A stretch of 64,000 bases of DNA from Homoserinimonas aerilata (GCF_006716125.1 NZ_VFOM01000001.1:1674001-1738000); one strand, 5' to 3'; shown: positions 48,929 to 58,000, counted from the stretch's first letter. The notes: a model not told the origin generated them from the sequence alone. Program-made: numbers and translations.

Positions 48929-50105
48929 TATTGCACGTGTGGATCCCCTAGCCCGAGAGCGCGATCGCCTCCTGCAGCGGTCCGCACGCATGATCGGTCT
49001 GGGCTGCACGATCGTGTCGCTCCTGTGCTTCCTCGTGCCGGGGCTTCTCGAGCCCGAGATCTACGTCGCCATCATCCCGCTGTTCGTGGTGCTCATCGCC
49101 GTGTTCATCACTCTCGGCAACTCCCGCTCGCTTCTGCTCATCGCCGCCGGCATCCTCGTGGGCCTTGCGATCCTGTTCGTCGTGCAGATGCCAGGCGACA
49201 CGGGGGCGACGCCAGCGCTGCTGGGTGCGATGGCCCCGCTCGCCGCCGGCACCATGGCCTCCTTCGCGATGGTGCTCATGGGCAGCCGACTGCGGGTCAT
49301 CATGCTCGTGGGCGCGTTCATCCTCACCATGACGCTCATGATCACGGCCGCACCGGGCAGCGAGCTCGTCGCGCGCAGCGCCATCGTTGTGGTCTTCGGT
49401 TGGGCCCTCGTCACACTCTTCGCCTACTGGCTCAGTTCGAGCGTGCCTCGGGCCGCCCGTCGCATCAACAGCATCGGACGTGCCCACAGGGCGGAGCGTC
49501 GGGCGAGCGAGACGGAGGCGCAGCGCCGCCAGGGCGCACGGCTGCTGCACGACACGGTTCTCGCGACGCTCACCCTGCTCGCCCACTCCGGCATCGGCGT
49601 CGCGCCCGAGTCGATGCGCCAGCAGGCGGCCGACGACGCGCGCCTGCTGCGCCAGCTGAGGCTCGGCGTGACGACCCCTCCGACGGCCTCGGGCAGCTAC
49701 AACCTCGAACCCGTCGCCGAGACCCCGCTCGGCACGACCCTCGAGTCGGTCAAGCAGCGCTTCGGCCGCATGGGCCTCGAGGTGAGCTGGCACGGCACCG
49801 GTCACGTTCTGCTGCCGAGCGATGTGCTCGACGCGTTCCTCCTCGCCCTCTCCGAGTGTCTCGAGAACGTTCGCAGGCATGCGAAGGTGTCGGATGCCCA
49901 TGTCACCATCACCGAAGACGAGACCACCATCAGGGCCATGGTCACCGATTCGGGCGTCGGCTTCGATCTCGGCAGCCTGACGGAGCAGAACCTCGGCTAC
50001 AAGGAGTCCATTGTGGGCAGGCTCAGGGAGGTCGGCGGCAACGCCCGACTGTTCTCCTCGCCCGGCGCGGGAACGACCGTCGTGCTGGAGGTACCGCGGG
50101 CGTGA
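48924..50105 (+). CDS. Membrane sensor histidine kinase (HisKA_3-like)
   Basis: 393 residues: five or six membrane helices in residues ~22-170, a linker coiled coil (RAHRAERRASETEAQRRQG), a phospho-acceptor His in ARLLHDTVLATL (H-D motif), and a HATPase domain with N-box ECLENVRRHA and G1-box VTDSGVGFD; GLG of the ATP lid is partly replaced (YKESIVGRLREVGG). It should phosphorylate one or both linked regulators. The GTG at 48924 is favoured over the in-frame GTG at 48939 because GAGG stands 9 bases upstream. No large extracytoplasmic domain, so it may sense within the membrane. Confidence 0.88.
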   Translation: MTIARVDPLARERDRLLQRSARMIGLGCTIVSLLCFLVPGLLEPEIYVAIIPLFVVLIAVFITLGNSRSLLLIAAGILVGLAILFVVQMPGDTGATPALLGAMAPLAAGTMASFAMVLMGSRLRVIMLVGAFILTMTLMITAAPGSELVARSAIVVVFGWALVTLFAYWLSSSVPRAARRINSIGRAHRAERRASETEAQRRQGARLLHDTVLATLTLLAHSGIGVAPESMRQQAADDARLLRQLRLGVTTPPTASGSYNLEPVAETPLGTTLESVKQRFGRMGLEVSWHGTGHVLLPSDVLDAFLLALSECLENVRRHAKVSDAHVTITEDETTIRAMVTDSGVGFDLGSLTEQNLGYKESIVGRLREVGGNARLFSSPGAGTTVVLEVPRA

Positions 50106-51346
50106 GTTATCAGGACATGGGCGAGAACACCCTCGGTGTGGTCGTGGGGCGCCGCAGGAGCAATGGTGGCGGCTCCCCCAACCGCGCGATGCGTCAGGCG
50201 AAGGCCATGGGCGCCAGTCTCGGCACCGGCTATCTGGGCGTGGGCGCCGGCGTCATCGCCGCCCTTCAGATGAGCTACGGCCTCGTGCTGCTCGCCCTCA
50301 ACTGGAACACCTACCCCGACACGCTCGGCGTCGGCGTCGCCTGGCTGCTGCTGCTGCTCTGCCTCGGCGGGGTCGCCGTCTCCATCGCCACCCGCGGCGA
50401 GAGCATGCCCGACTGGCTGTTCACTGTTATCGTGATCACGATCCTGCTGGTCATCGCCCTCGATTTCGGCTCGATCTGGCCGCTCGAGAACATCGCCGGC
50501 TTCGCCACCGCATCCGCCTGCGCCAGCGCGGGTCTGCTCGTCTCCGTCACGCTGCGACGCGCATGGGAGATCCTGTCGGCGAGCATCCTCATCGCCCTCA
50601 TCTTCATCGTCGCGATCGTCGTCAACTCGCCCGTCACGGCGACGACCCTGCCCGCGCAGCTGGGGGTCGTCGCCCTCGCCGTGCTCCCGCCCGTCTTCGG
50701 CGTCTACGTGGTCAGGCGCTTCCGGCGGCTCGTGCAGACGGAACTCGACCGGGTGCTCGTGCAGAGCACCGTGTCGGCACCGCGCTTCGCCGTCGGCATG
50801 CTCGCCTCGGAGGAACTCGCCCGTCTCGACCTCGCCGCTGAGGAGCTGCTCGACTCCGTCGCGACCGGCCGCACGCCCCTCCCCCTCGACCCGAAGACGG
50901 CCTCTCGCGCCGCATCCCTCGCCACCGAACTGCGGTTGCACCTCATCGAGGGCCGCCGCGAGACCTGGCTCTACCACGCGGTCACAGAATCCGAGACGCT
51001 CGGCCGCTTCGTCGAGCTGAGCGACCGCGGCAGCCTCGCCGGCCTCCTCGACCAGCGCCAGCGCGACGGCCTGCTCGCTGCCGTCTGGCTGCTCGTCAGC
51101 GACAGGGAGAAGCGCCCCGCGACCGTACAGCTCACGCTCGGCCCCGCCGCGACCCCGTCGGGAACCGGTGGCAACCACTCCATAACCGTGCCGATCCTGC
51201 TCACATCGACGGGCGTGCCCCGCAACAGGGTCGATCCTGCGATCTGGGATGCCATCGGCAAGGTCGGCCATTTCAGCGACTCGATGCACGACGCCAGCCT
51301 GCGCGTCGAAATCGAGTGTGTCATGGAAAATCCCGCAGACCGTTAA
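50102..51346 (+). CDS. Membrane protein resembling a degenerate histidine kinase
   Basis: 414 residues from a GTG overlapping the kinase stop (GTGA). Six membrane helices (~residues 40-205) are followed by a soluble region of ~200 residues. The region QRDGLLAAVWLLVSDREKRPATVQLTL can be laid over the N-box helix of the preceding kinase, but the Asn, the G1-box DxGxG and the phospho-acceptor His-Asp pair are all missing. This suggests a pseudokinase or signal partner. I know no named family for it. Position between a kinase and its paralogous regulator suggests it tunes the system. Confidence 0.75.
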   Translation: MSYQDMGENTLGVVVGRRRSNGGGSPNRAMRQAKAMGASLGTGYLGVGAGVIAALQMSYGLVLLALNWNTYPDTLGVGVAWLLLLLCLGGVAVSIATRGESMPDWLFTVIVITILLVIALDFGSIWPLENIAGFATASACASAGLLVSVTLRRAWEILSASILIALIFIVAIVVNSPVTATTLPAQLGVVALAVLPPVFGVYVVRRFRRLVQTELDRVLVQSTVSAPRFAVGMLASEELARLDLAAEELLDSVATGRTPLPLDPKTASRAASLATELRLHLIEGRRETWLYHAVTESETLGRFVELSDRGSLAGLLDQRQRDGLLAAVWLLVSDREKRPATVQLTLGPAATPSGTGGNHSITVPILLTSTGVPRNRVDPAIWDAIGKVGHFSDSMHDASLRVEIECVMENPADR

Positions 51347-51380
51347 CATGCGTGTAACGCAAAAAGTAAAAGGGGACCCT

Positions 51381-52049
51381 GTGTCAGCTTCAGAACCGCT
51401 TCGGCTCGCCATCGTCGACGACCACAAGATGTTGCTCGGAGCGCTGACCGAATGGGTGAGATCCGCAGCTCCCGACATCAACCTCGTTGCGGCCGTCTCC
51501 ACCTGGCCCGAGCTGCTCTCACACCCCGACTTCCCCGTCGACGTCGTACTGCTCGACCTCGACCTCAAAGACAATCTGCCGATCTCGCTGAAGATCTCCA
51601 CGCTCAAGACGACGGGCGTCAAGACCGTGCTCATGAGCACCTACTCCGAGCCGAACGTCGTGCGTGAGGCGCTCGCGGCGGGCGCACTCGGCTACCTCGT
51701 CAAGAGCGAGGACGCGTCGATGATCGTCGAGGCGATCAGGGCAGCAGCCAAGAACGAGTCATTCATCTCGGCGGAACTCGACCTGGCCCTCAACTCGACA
51801 GAGGTCGGCGGCGCACCCAAACTGAGCGCGCAGGAGCGCCGCGTCATGGCGCTCTACGGCGGCGGCGAACCCGTCAAGGCGGTCGCGTTCCAGCTGGGCA
51901 TCTCCGAGGAGACCGCCAAGTCATACCTCAAGCGCATCCGTGAGAAGTACCGCATCGCCGGAATCGATGTCGGCACGAAGGTGGCGCTGCGTAAGCGCGC
52001 CATCGCCGACGGCATCCTGCTGCGTGGCGAGGCCCCGCGCGACTTCTAG
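51381..52049 (+). CDS. NarL/FixJ-type response regulator (second of two paralogues)
   Basis: 222 residues. The start is the GTG at 51381 because AAAGGGGA stands 5-6 bases upstream; an ATG at 51348 and a longer frame from 51249 are possible. Receiver: LAIVDDHKML, phospho-acceptor Asp in VDVVLLDLDL, Ser in VLMSTYSE, Lys in YLVKSED. LuxR-type HTH: LSAQERRVMALYGGGEPVKAVAFQLGISEETAKSYLKRIREKY. Follows the pseudokinase-like gene by 34 bases. Convergent with the GT87 gene (15 bases between stops). Confidence 0.9.
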   Translation: MSASEPLRLAIVDDHKMLLGALTEWVRSAAPDINLVAAVSTWPELLSHPDFPVDVVLLDLDLKDNLPISLKISTLKTTGVKTVLMSTYSEPNVVREALAAGALGYLVKSEDASMIVEAIRAAAKNESFISAELDLALNSTEVGGAPKLSAQERRVMALYGGGEPVKAVAFQLGISEETAKSYLKRIREKYRIAGIDVGTKVALRKRAIADGILLRGEAPRDF

Positions 52050-52064
52050 CGCCCTCCTGCCCCG

Positions 52065-53291
52065 CTACGCGCCACCGCGGCGCCCTCGCGGGGCCGTCAC
52101 CATGGCGCGAACGGACCAGGCCAGCAGCACGAACTCGAGCACATTGCGAGCGGTCAGCACCGACAGGATGACCGGGTCCAGGTTCAGCAGGTAGCCGTAC
52201 AGATACGGGTACACGGCCTGGGTGAGCCCGGCGATGACCGCAACGATGAGCGCGGGCACCCGAAACGACGACGCCCTGCCAGCGGCGTGCGCCACGAGTC
52301 CGAGCACGATCGGCGCCGCCAGCCATGCCACGAACTGCGGCGACCCGACCTTGTTGACGGCGATGAGCGCCGTCACAAGGGCGAGCGCGAACGGCGGCAG
52401 CAGCGCTGCCGGCTTCGCGCCCCTCCCCAGCAGCCACACGGCCAGCACGGCGATCGCGACGGCGACGAGCGCCAGGAGCGGCGTCATCAGCTGAGCCACG
52501 ATATCGACGCCGTCGCCCCGCACCTGATAGGTGAGGATGCCGTCGTCGTAATAGAGCCCCGTGCCGGGAACCCCCCCCACCCCCATCCACAGCCACGGTG
52601 CGCTCACCGGTGCCTCGATCTGCAGGCCGCGGCCCGCCTGTTGGGTGACGAAGGAGAGCAGACTGTTCGCCCCGCCGAGGGCGAGCGACCCGCAGACGAC
52701 CGCGACGCTCGCGGCGATCGTGCCCGCGAGCATCCGCCATCTGTCCCTGCTAACCACGAGCACGGCGGCGATGAGCGCGGCCGGCCAGACCTTGATCCAG
52801 GTCGCGGCGGCCAGCAGGATGCCCGCCACAACAGGATGCTTGGCGAGAAGCGCGACCGCGATGACGGCGAGCGGTGCCGTGATCGAGTCGACGCGCCCCA
52901 CGGCGATCGGGCCCAGCAGCAGCAGGAACACCGCCCACCACCATCCGGCGCCCAGATTGCGGGCACGGCCCGTCCATCCGGTCACTGCGGCGAGGGCGAC
53001 ACCGTTCAGCAGCACGACGAGCATCAGCCACGAGAGCACGTAGCCGTCGATTCCGGCGACCGCAGCGGCCACCAGAGGGGCCAGAGCGAGCACCGGGTAC
53101 ACCCAGGCGGTGTCGATGCCGACCCACGGGCCGCCGCTCAGGCCCAGCTCCACCCACCAGCGGTACAGGTACACATCGCCGAGGGCGTAGCCGGGGCCCG
53201 CGTAGGCGACCCAGCACAACCACACATTCACCGCCAGGAAGGCGGGCCACAGCCATCTCCTGCCGGGCGTCCGCAGGGTCGTGCGCGTCAC
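52065..53291 (-). CDS. GT87 (DUF2029) family membrane glycosyltransferase
   Basis: 408 residues from the GTG at 53291, overlapping the nnrD stop by 4 bases. About ten membrane helices; the first extracytoplasmic loop contains GDVYLYRWWVELG, the aspartate-containing site typical of GT-C enzymes using polyprenyl-phosphate sugars, and the IKVWPAALI and KVGSPQFVAWLAAP motifs are family marks. Such enzymes add mannose or arabinose to cell-envelope glycolipids in actinobacteria. The acceptor is not known. Confidence 0.82.
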   Translation of the reverse strand: MTRTTLRTPGRRWLWPAFLAVNVWLCWVAYAGPGYALGDVYLYRWWVELGLSGGPWVGIDTAWVYPVLALAPLVAAAVAGIDGYVLSWLMLVVLLNGVALAAVTGWTGRARNLGAGWWWAVFLLLLGPIAVGRVDSITAPLAVIAVALLAKHPVVAGILLAAATWIKVWPAALIAAVLVVSRDRWRMLAGTIAASVAVVCGSLALGGANSLLSFVTQQAGRGLQIEAPVSAPWLWMGVGGVPGTGLYYDDGILTYQVRGDGVDIVAQLMTPLLALVAVAIAVLAVWLLGRGAKPAALLPPFALALVTALIAVNKVGSPQFVAWLAAPIVLGLVAHAAGRASSFRVPALIVAVIAGLTQAVYPYLYGYLLNLDPVILSVLTARNVLEFVLLAWSVRAMVTAPRGRRGGA

Positions 53292-54124
53292 TCGGCGATC
53301 CCCGACAGCAGACCGGCCACCGTCTGCGGGATGGCGGCGTTCAGCTCCAACACCGTGAAGGGCGCGCCGCCGGATGCCCGCAGTGCGGCGAGCGAGTGCA
53401 CGAGCGACGCCGTCGCGGCCAGTCGCACGAGCATCCGCTCCGCCTCCTCTCCCCCGCCTGCGAGGCCCGCAGAATGCGTGGCGAGCAGCGCGCCGAGGAT
53501 GCCGCCCAGCGCGTCGCCCGTTCCGGCCGTCGCGAGCCACGGTGTCGCCTCGGCGCACGCCAGTCGCGTGCCGCGCGGGCCGGCGACATGGGTGCGGCTG
53601 CCCTTGAGCAGCACGACGGCGCCCAGCCGTTCGGCGGCGACGGCGCACCAGCGCGCCGGGTCTGCGGAGATCTCGTCGGGCTCGACGCCGAGGAGGCGGC
53701 CCAGCTCGCGCGCGTGCGGGGTGGCCACAACGGGACCGGATGCGTGCCCCAGGAGGCCCAGCGCACCGGCATCGACGACCGTCGGAACCTTCTCGGAGAG
53801 AGCGTCCAGTAGCATCCGCCTCATGTCGTCATCCGGTTCACCCATTCCGGAACCGAGCAGCCAGGCCTGCACGCGACCCTCGGCCGTCACCGCCTCGGGG
53901 TGCCGCTGCAGCACGAGGTTCGTCGCCCGCTCCGGCCCGCGATAGCGCACCATGCCCACGCCCGTGCGCAGCGCAGAATCAACCCCGAGCACTGCGGCGC
54001 CCGGGTACTGCTCCGAGCCGGTCATGACGCCGAGCACGCCACGCGAGTACTTGTCGTCGTGCGCCCCCGGCCTGGCGATCATCGTCGCGGCGTCACTCGG
54101 CGACCACTCCACGAAGGCTTCCAT
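53288..54124 (-). CDS. nnrD: ADP-dependent (S)-NAD(P)H-hydrate dehydratase
   Basis: Repairs hydrated NAD(P)H. 278 residues from the ATG at 54124; the open frame extends to 54379 through the promoter region and is not family-like there. The KYSRGVLGVMTGSEQYPGAA start, LLKGSRTHVAGP and ATAGTGDALGGILGALLA are signatures of the YjeF C-terminal/ribokinase-like family. The epimerase domain (YjeF_N/NnrE) is not fused and not seen nearby. TATCGT ends 7 bases before the ATG. Confidence 0.93.
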   Translation of the reverse strand: MEAFVEWSPSDAATMIARPGAHDDKYSRGVLGVMTGSEQYPGAAVLGVDSALRTGVGMVRYRGPERATNLVLQRHPEAVTAEGRVQAWLLGSGMGEPDDDMRRMLLDALSEKVPTVVDAGALGLLGHASGPVVATPHARELGRLLGVEPDEISADPARWCAVAAERLGAVVLLKGSRTHVAGPRGTRLACAEATPWLATAGTGDALGGILGALLATHSAGLAGGGEEAERMLVRLAATASLVHSLAALRASGGAPFTVLELNAAIPQTVAGLLSGIAE

Positions 54125-54131
54125 GCAGTCC

Positions 54132-54137
54132 ACGATA
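54132..54137 (-). promoter_or_regulatory. -10 element TATCGT of nnrD (leaderless)
   Basis: On the minus strand TATCGT ends 7 bases before the ATG. It overlaps by two bases the oppositely facing TAGTTT of the flavoenzyme gene, within a 22-base intergenic gap. Confidence 0.5.
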
Positions 54138-54141
54138 GTTT
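54136..54141 (+). promoter_or_regulatory. -10 element TAGTTT of flavoenzyme gene (leaderless)
   Basis: TAGTTT ends 5 bases before the GTG at 54147. A GGAG directly abuts the GTG and is too close to serve as a Shine-Dalgarno site. Confidence 0.45.
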
Positions 54142-54146
54142 GGAGT

Positions 54147-55265
54147 GTGACCGCTTCCAGTACTCCCGCCCTGTTCAGCCCGCTCAGCATCCGTTCGACC
54201 GTCTTCCGCAACCGCATCTGGGCCGCGCCCATGTGCCAGTACGCCGTGGACCTCGAAGACGGCGTGCCCACCGACTGGCACCTCGTGCACCTGGGCTCCA
54301 TCGCCCGCGGCGGAGCGGGCCTCGTCATGACGGAGGCGACCGGGGTGAGCCCCGAGGGCCGGATCTCCGCCGAGGACACCGGGATCTACACGGATGAGCA
54401 GCGCGACGTCTGGGCCCGCATCGTCGACTTCATCCACTCCCAGGGGGCCGCCGCGGGCATCCAGCTGGCCCATGCAGGTCGCAAGGCCTCGGTGTTCCGC
54501 GAGTGGGGAGATCAGGATGGCACGCGGCCCGTCTCGGAAGGAGGCTGGCAGACGCTCGCCCCCTCCGCCATCGCGTTCGACGGCTATGACACGCCCGTCG
54601 CGCTCGACAGCGCCGGGATCGACGGCGTCGTCGACGACTTCGTCTCCGCAGCCCACCGCTCCGTCGAGGCCGGCTTCGACGTCATCGAGGTCCACGCCGC
54701 GCACGGCTACCTGCTGCACCAGTTCCTGTCGCCCCTGTCCAATCTGCGCGACGACGAATACGGCGGCAGCCTCGAGAACCGGGCACGCCTGCTGCTGCGC
54801 GTCGTCACCGCCGTGCGCGCCGCCATCGGCGAGGAGAAGGTGCTCTTCGTGCGCTTCTCCGGCACCGACTGGGTCGAGGGGGCCTGGGACGTCGAACAGA
54901 CCACTACGGTCGCCCGCTGGGCGAGCGAGGCCGGAGCCGACCTCTTCGACATCTCCACAGGCGGCGTCGTCGACGGGGTGAAGATCTCCGTCGGACCCGG
55001 ATACCAGGTTCCCTTCGCCGAGCATGTGCGCCGCGAGGGCGGCGTGCGCACATCCGCCGTCGGCCTCATCTCGGATGCCCGTCACGCATCACAGGTGATC
55101 GAATCCGGTCAGGCGGATGCCGTCATGCTGGGGCGCAAGCTGCTGCGCGACCCGAACTTCCCGCAGAGGGCAGCGATCGAGCTCGGGCTCGACGCACACA
55201 CGGCGGGCGGACTCGTGCCACCGCAGTACAACCGCGCGCGCTGGCACGACGAAGTCGACTCCTGA
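54147..55265 (+). CDS. Old yellow enzyme, YqjM-like NADH:flavin oxidoreductase
   Basis: FMN-dependent ene-reductase, 372 residues from the GTG at 54147. The RIWAAPMCQY segment carries the Cys that tunes FMN in YqjM-type enzymes, HAGRKAS the substrate His region, VHAAHGYLLHQFLSPLSN the His-x-x-His/active-site helix, YGGSLENRARLLLRV the family signature and VRFSGTDW the phosphate side. Reduces activated C=C bonds; physiological substrate unknown. Convergent with the CNNM gene, 6 bases between stops. Confidence 0.93.
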   Translation: MTASSTPALFSPLSIRSTVFRNRIWAAPMCQYAVDLEDGVPTDWHLVHLGSIARGGAGLVMTEATGVSPEGRISAEDTGIYTDEQRDVWARIVDFIHSQGAAAGIQLAHAGRKASVFREWGDQDGTRPVSEGGWQTLAPSAIAFDGYDTPVALDSAGIDGVVDDFVSAAHRSVEAGFDVIEVHAAHGYLLHQFLSPLSNLRDDEYGGSLENRARLLLRVVTAVRAAIGEEKVLFVRFSGTDWVEGAWDVEQTTTVARWASEAGADLFDISTGGVVDGVKISVGPGYQVPFAEHVRREGGVRTSAVGLISDARHASQVIESGQADAVMLGRKLLRDPNFPQRAAIELGLDAHTAGGLVPPQYNRARWHDEVDS

Positions 55266-55271
55266 GGCGCC

Positions 55272-56312
55272 CTACAGTCGGCGGGTGGCGTCCTGCACTT
55301 CGCCGACCAGCTCCTCGATGATGTCCTCAAGGAACAGCACGCCGCGCGTGGCGCCCGACTCCTCGAACACCCGCGCGATGTGCACACCTGAGCGGCGCAT
55401 CGCAGCGAGGGCATCCTCGAGTTCCATGTCGCGGTAGATGGAGATGAGCTGGCGGATGCGCTTCGGCGGCACAGGCTCCAGGAACTCACCCGTGTCGTCG
55501 AGGTCGATGACATCCTTCAGATGCAGGTAGCCGGTCGGCTCACCCTCATCGTCGACGAGCACATAGCGAGAGAAGCCGTGCTGGGCTACGGCGCGCTCCA
55601 CATCGGCCGGCGTGGCCGCCTCCGAGAGGCTCACCAGATCGCCCATACCCACCTCGATGTCACGCACCTTCTTCTGCGTGAACTCGAAGGCGTTGCTGAG
55701 CGCTCCCGTGCGGTCGGTGAGCACACCCTCGCGCGTGGAATGTGCGACGATGTTGGCGACCTCGTCGACCGTGTACGAGCTGGTCGCCTCACTCTTCGGC
55801 TGAACGCGGAAGAGCAGCAGAACCCCGTTCGCCGTGGCGTTCAGCGCCCAGATCACGTGACGGAACACGCGCGAGACCCACACGAGCGGCGGAGCCAACA
55901 GCAGAGCCATGCGATCGGGCAGCGAGAACGACAGGTTCTTCGGAACCATCTCGCCGAACACCACATGCAGGAAGGAGACCAGCACGAGCGTCACGATGAA
56001 CGCGAGAGTGCCGATGACCTCCTCCGACCAGCCGGTCAGCTGCAGCGGAAGCTCCAACAGGTGGTGGATGGCCGGCTCTGAGACGTTCAGGATGAGAAGC
56101 GAGCACACCGTGATGCCCAGCTGGCTCGTCGCCAACATGAGCGTCGCATGCTCCATCGCGTAGAGCGTCGTCTTCGCGGCGCGCGAACCCGCCTCCGCCT
56201 TCGGCTCGATCTGCGATCGCCGCGCGGAGATCACCGCGAACTCGGCACCGACGAAGAAGGCATTGGCAAGCAGAAGGATGAACAGCCAGGCGATACCCCA
56301 CCAATCGGTCAT
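55272..56312 (-). CDS. CNNM/HlyC-like membrane protein with CBS pair (short form)
   Basis: 346 residues: DUF21/CNNM transmembrane domain (VGAEFAVISARRSQIE near residue 20; GEMVPKNLSFSLPDR), then two CBS repeats (residues ~205-335). It ends after the CBS pair, without the CorC_HlyC domain present in its neighbour. CNNM proteins act in magnesium or cobalt export. ATGA overlap with the gene upstream indicates co-translation and possibly a heteromer. Confidence 0.88.
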   Translation of the reverse strand: MTDWWGIAWLFILLLANAFFVGAEFAVISARRSQIEPKAEAGSRAAKTTLYAMEHATLMLATSQLGITVCSLLILNVSEPAIHHLLELPLQLTGWSEEVIGTLAFIVTLVLVSFLHVVFGEMVPKNLSFSLPDRMALLLAPPLVWVSRVFRHVIWALNATANGVLLLFRVQPKSEATSSYTVDEVANIVAHSTREGVLTDRTGALSNAFEFTQKKVRDIEVGMGDLVSLSEAATPADVERAVAQHGFSRYVLVDDEGEPTGYLHLKDVIDLDDTGEFLEPVPPKRIRQLISIYRDMELEDALAAMRRSGVHIARVFEESGATRGVLFLEDIIEELVGEVQDATRRL

Positions 56313-57634
56313 CGTCGCTCAACCCCTTCACTCGCCGGCGCATCCGGGTCGGGGGTGAAACGCACGCGGTCGATGCGGCGGCCGTCCATGCGCTCGACCC
56401 TGAACTCGCCGGCGTCGACACGCACGGTGTCGCCCACCACGGCCAGACGGCCCAGCTCGCTCATGATGAAGCCGGCGACCGTCTCGTAGGGTCCGTCCTC
56501 CGACACCACGACATCCGCCCGCTCCAGAAGCTCATCGGGGCGCAGCATGCCGGGGAACGTCAACCAGCCGCGCGAACGCACGACGCCCGCACGGGCACGA
56601 TCGTGCTCGTCGGCGACCTCACCGACAAGCTCCTCCACCAGATCCTCCAGCGTGGCGACCCCGGCCGTTCCGCCGTACTCGTCGACGACGATCGCCATCT
56701 GATAGCCGCGCTGCCGCAGCTCACCCAGCAGGGAGTCGAGCTTCATGGTCTCAGGAACCCGCAGAGCCGAACCCTGCAGTGCCGAAGCCGGAACATCCGC
56801 CCGCTTCTCGCGCGGAACCGCGACCGCCTGCTTCACGTGCACGACACCGACGACGTCATCGATGCTGTCGTCGATGACCGGAAAACGCGACAGGCCCGTG
56901 CTCTTGGCCAACTCGATGACCACCTGGGCCGAATCGGTGCGGTCCACGCTCGCCACGCGGGGTCGCGGCGTCATGACGTCGGCGGCGACATGCTCGCTGA
57001 ACACGAGCGTGCGCGAGAGCAGCGTGGCCGTGTCGACCTCGAGCGTGCCCTCCTTCGCCGAACGACGCACAAGCGACCGCAACTCCTCGGCGGTTCGCGC
57101 CGACGACAGCTCCTCCTTCGGCTCGATGCCGACAGAGCGCAGGATGACGTTGGCCGTGTTGTTCAGCAGCACCACAGCGGGCCGGAACGTCCAGGTGAAC
57201 GCGGTCTGGAACGGCACCACAAGCTTGGCCGTCGCGATCGGCAGGGCGAGCGCGAAGTTCTTGGGCACCAGCTCGCCGATGATCATCGAGAGCAGCGTGG
57301 CGACGCTCACCGCGATGACGGCCGCGATCCCGCGCGTCACCTCCGAAGGGAACGGGAGCGTGCTGAGCGGGCCAGCGAGCATGCCGCTGAACGCCGGCTC
57401 GAGCGTGTACCCGGTCAGCAGCGTCGTCAGCGTGATGCCCAGCTGCGCACTCGACAGGTGCGTCGAGGTGTGCCTGAGCGCCGCGATGGTCATGCCGAGC
57501 CGCGTCTCGCCACGCGCCTGGCGCGCTTCGAGCTCGGAGCGTTCGAGATTGACGAGAGAGAACTCGGATGCGACGAAGAGGCCGGTTCCGATGGTGAGCA
57601 CCAGGCCGATGCCCAGCAGAGTCAACTCGTGCAT
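56309..57634 (-). CDS. CNNM/HlyC-like membrane protein with CBS pair and CorC_HlyC domain
   Basis: 441 residues from the ATG at 57634 (an upstream TTG at 57652 is possible). CNNM domain with VASEFSLVNLERSELEARQ and GELVPKNFALALP; CBS pair with VMTPRPRVASVDR and VDEYGGTAGVATLEDLVEELVGEV; C-terminal CorC_HlyC domain (PYETVAGFIMSELGRL). Likely a Mg2+ transporter or its regulator. A TATACT -10 lies 47 bases upstream. Confidence 0.9.
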   Translation of the reverse strand: MHELTLLGIGLVLTIGTGLFVASEFSLVNLERSELEARQARGETRLGMTIAALRHTSTHLSSAQLGITLTTLLTGYTLEPAFSGMLAGPLSTLPFPSEVTRGIAAVIAVSVATLLSMIIGELVPKNFALALPIATAKLVVPFQTAFTWTFRPAVVLLNNTANVILRSVGIEPKEELSSARTAEELRSLVRRSAKEGTLEVDTATLLSRTLVFSEHVAADVMTPRPRVASVDRTDSAQVVIELAKSTGLSRFPVIDDSIDDVVGVVHVKQAVAVPREKRADVPASALQGSALRVPETMKLDSLLGELRQRGYQMAIVVDEYGGTAGVATLEDLVEELVGEVADEHDRARAGVVRSRGWLTFPGMLRPDELLERADVVVSEDGPYETVAGFIMSELGRLAVVGDTVRVDAGEFRVERMDGRRIDRVRFTPDPDAPASEGVERR

Positions 57635-57680
57635 GGTGAACCGGCAGGGCAACTAGAGGGAGGGTCGTCCATTTGCTCTG

Positions 57681-57686
57681 AGTATA
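57681..57686 (-). promoter_or_regulatory. -10 element TATACT of CNNM operon
   Basis: TATACT on the minus strand, 46 bases before the ATG at 57634, one base off TATAAT. GTCGC-CT-GCGAC lies just upstream; no good -35. Confidence 0.45.
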
Positions 57687-57819
57687 ACCGTCGCAGGCGA
57701 CAGGGCGGCTGTGAGCCCTCGCTGTGCTCGCCCGGGCTCGCTCCTCCACCCCGGGCTCATTCCTCCTCGCCCGCCCTCACCTGTGCTCACCGCTCCGCGC
57801 CACGGGGACTCCGCCAGCG

Positions 57820-57890
57820 CTTCACCCGACACGTCGCGACACATCCGCCCCCTCCACGGGTACAGCCGTGTCGCGAAGTGTCGGGTGAAG
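57820..57890. repeat. ~70-bp palindromic element, copy 1
   Basis: Arms 57820-57842 and 57868-57890 pair over 23 bases with one mismatch; the 25-base loop starts ATCCGCCCCCTCCAC. It stands in the 378-base gene-free gap 57635-58012, between the divergent CNNM operon and the AbiEi/DUF559-like gene. Near-identical to copy 2 at 59051-59121, same orientation. The remainder of the gap shows only the CNNM -10 and GC-rich sequence without structure. Confidence 0.9.
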
Positions 57891-58000
57891 GGCTGCGGGC
57901 ACCACTTTCAGGCGCGGCGCACGGCTCCTCAACAGGCTTCGTTCCGGCGACGGATGCCACGGGTCGCCGGCGCGCGCTCCCTTGGTCGCCCGCCGCGCAC

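Noticed and set aside
57820..57890. Simple intrinsic terminator for a neighbouring gene
   Set aside because: Both neighbouring genes start, rather than end, around copy 1 (divergent), and arms and loop are conserved with copy 2; termination may be a side function only for copy 2.
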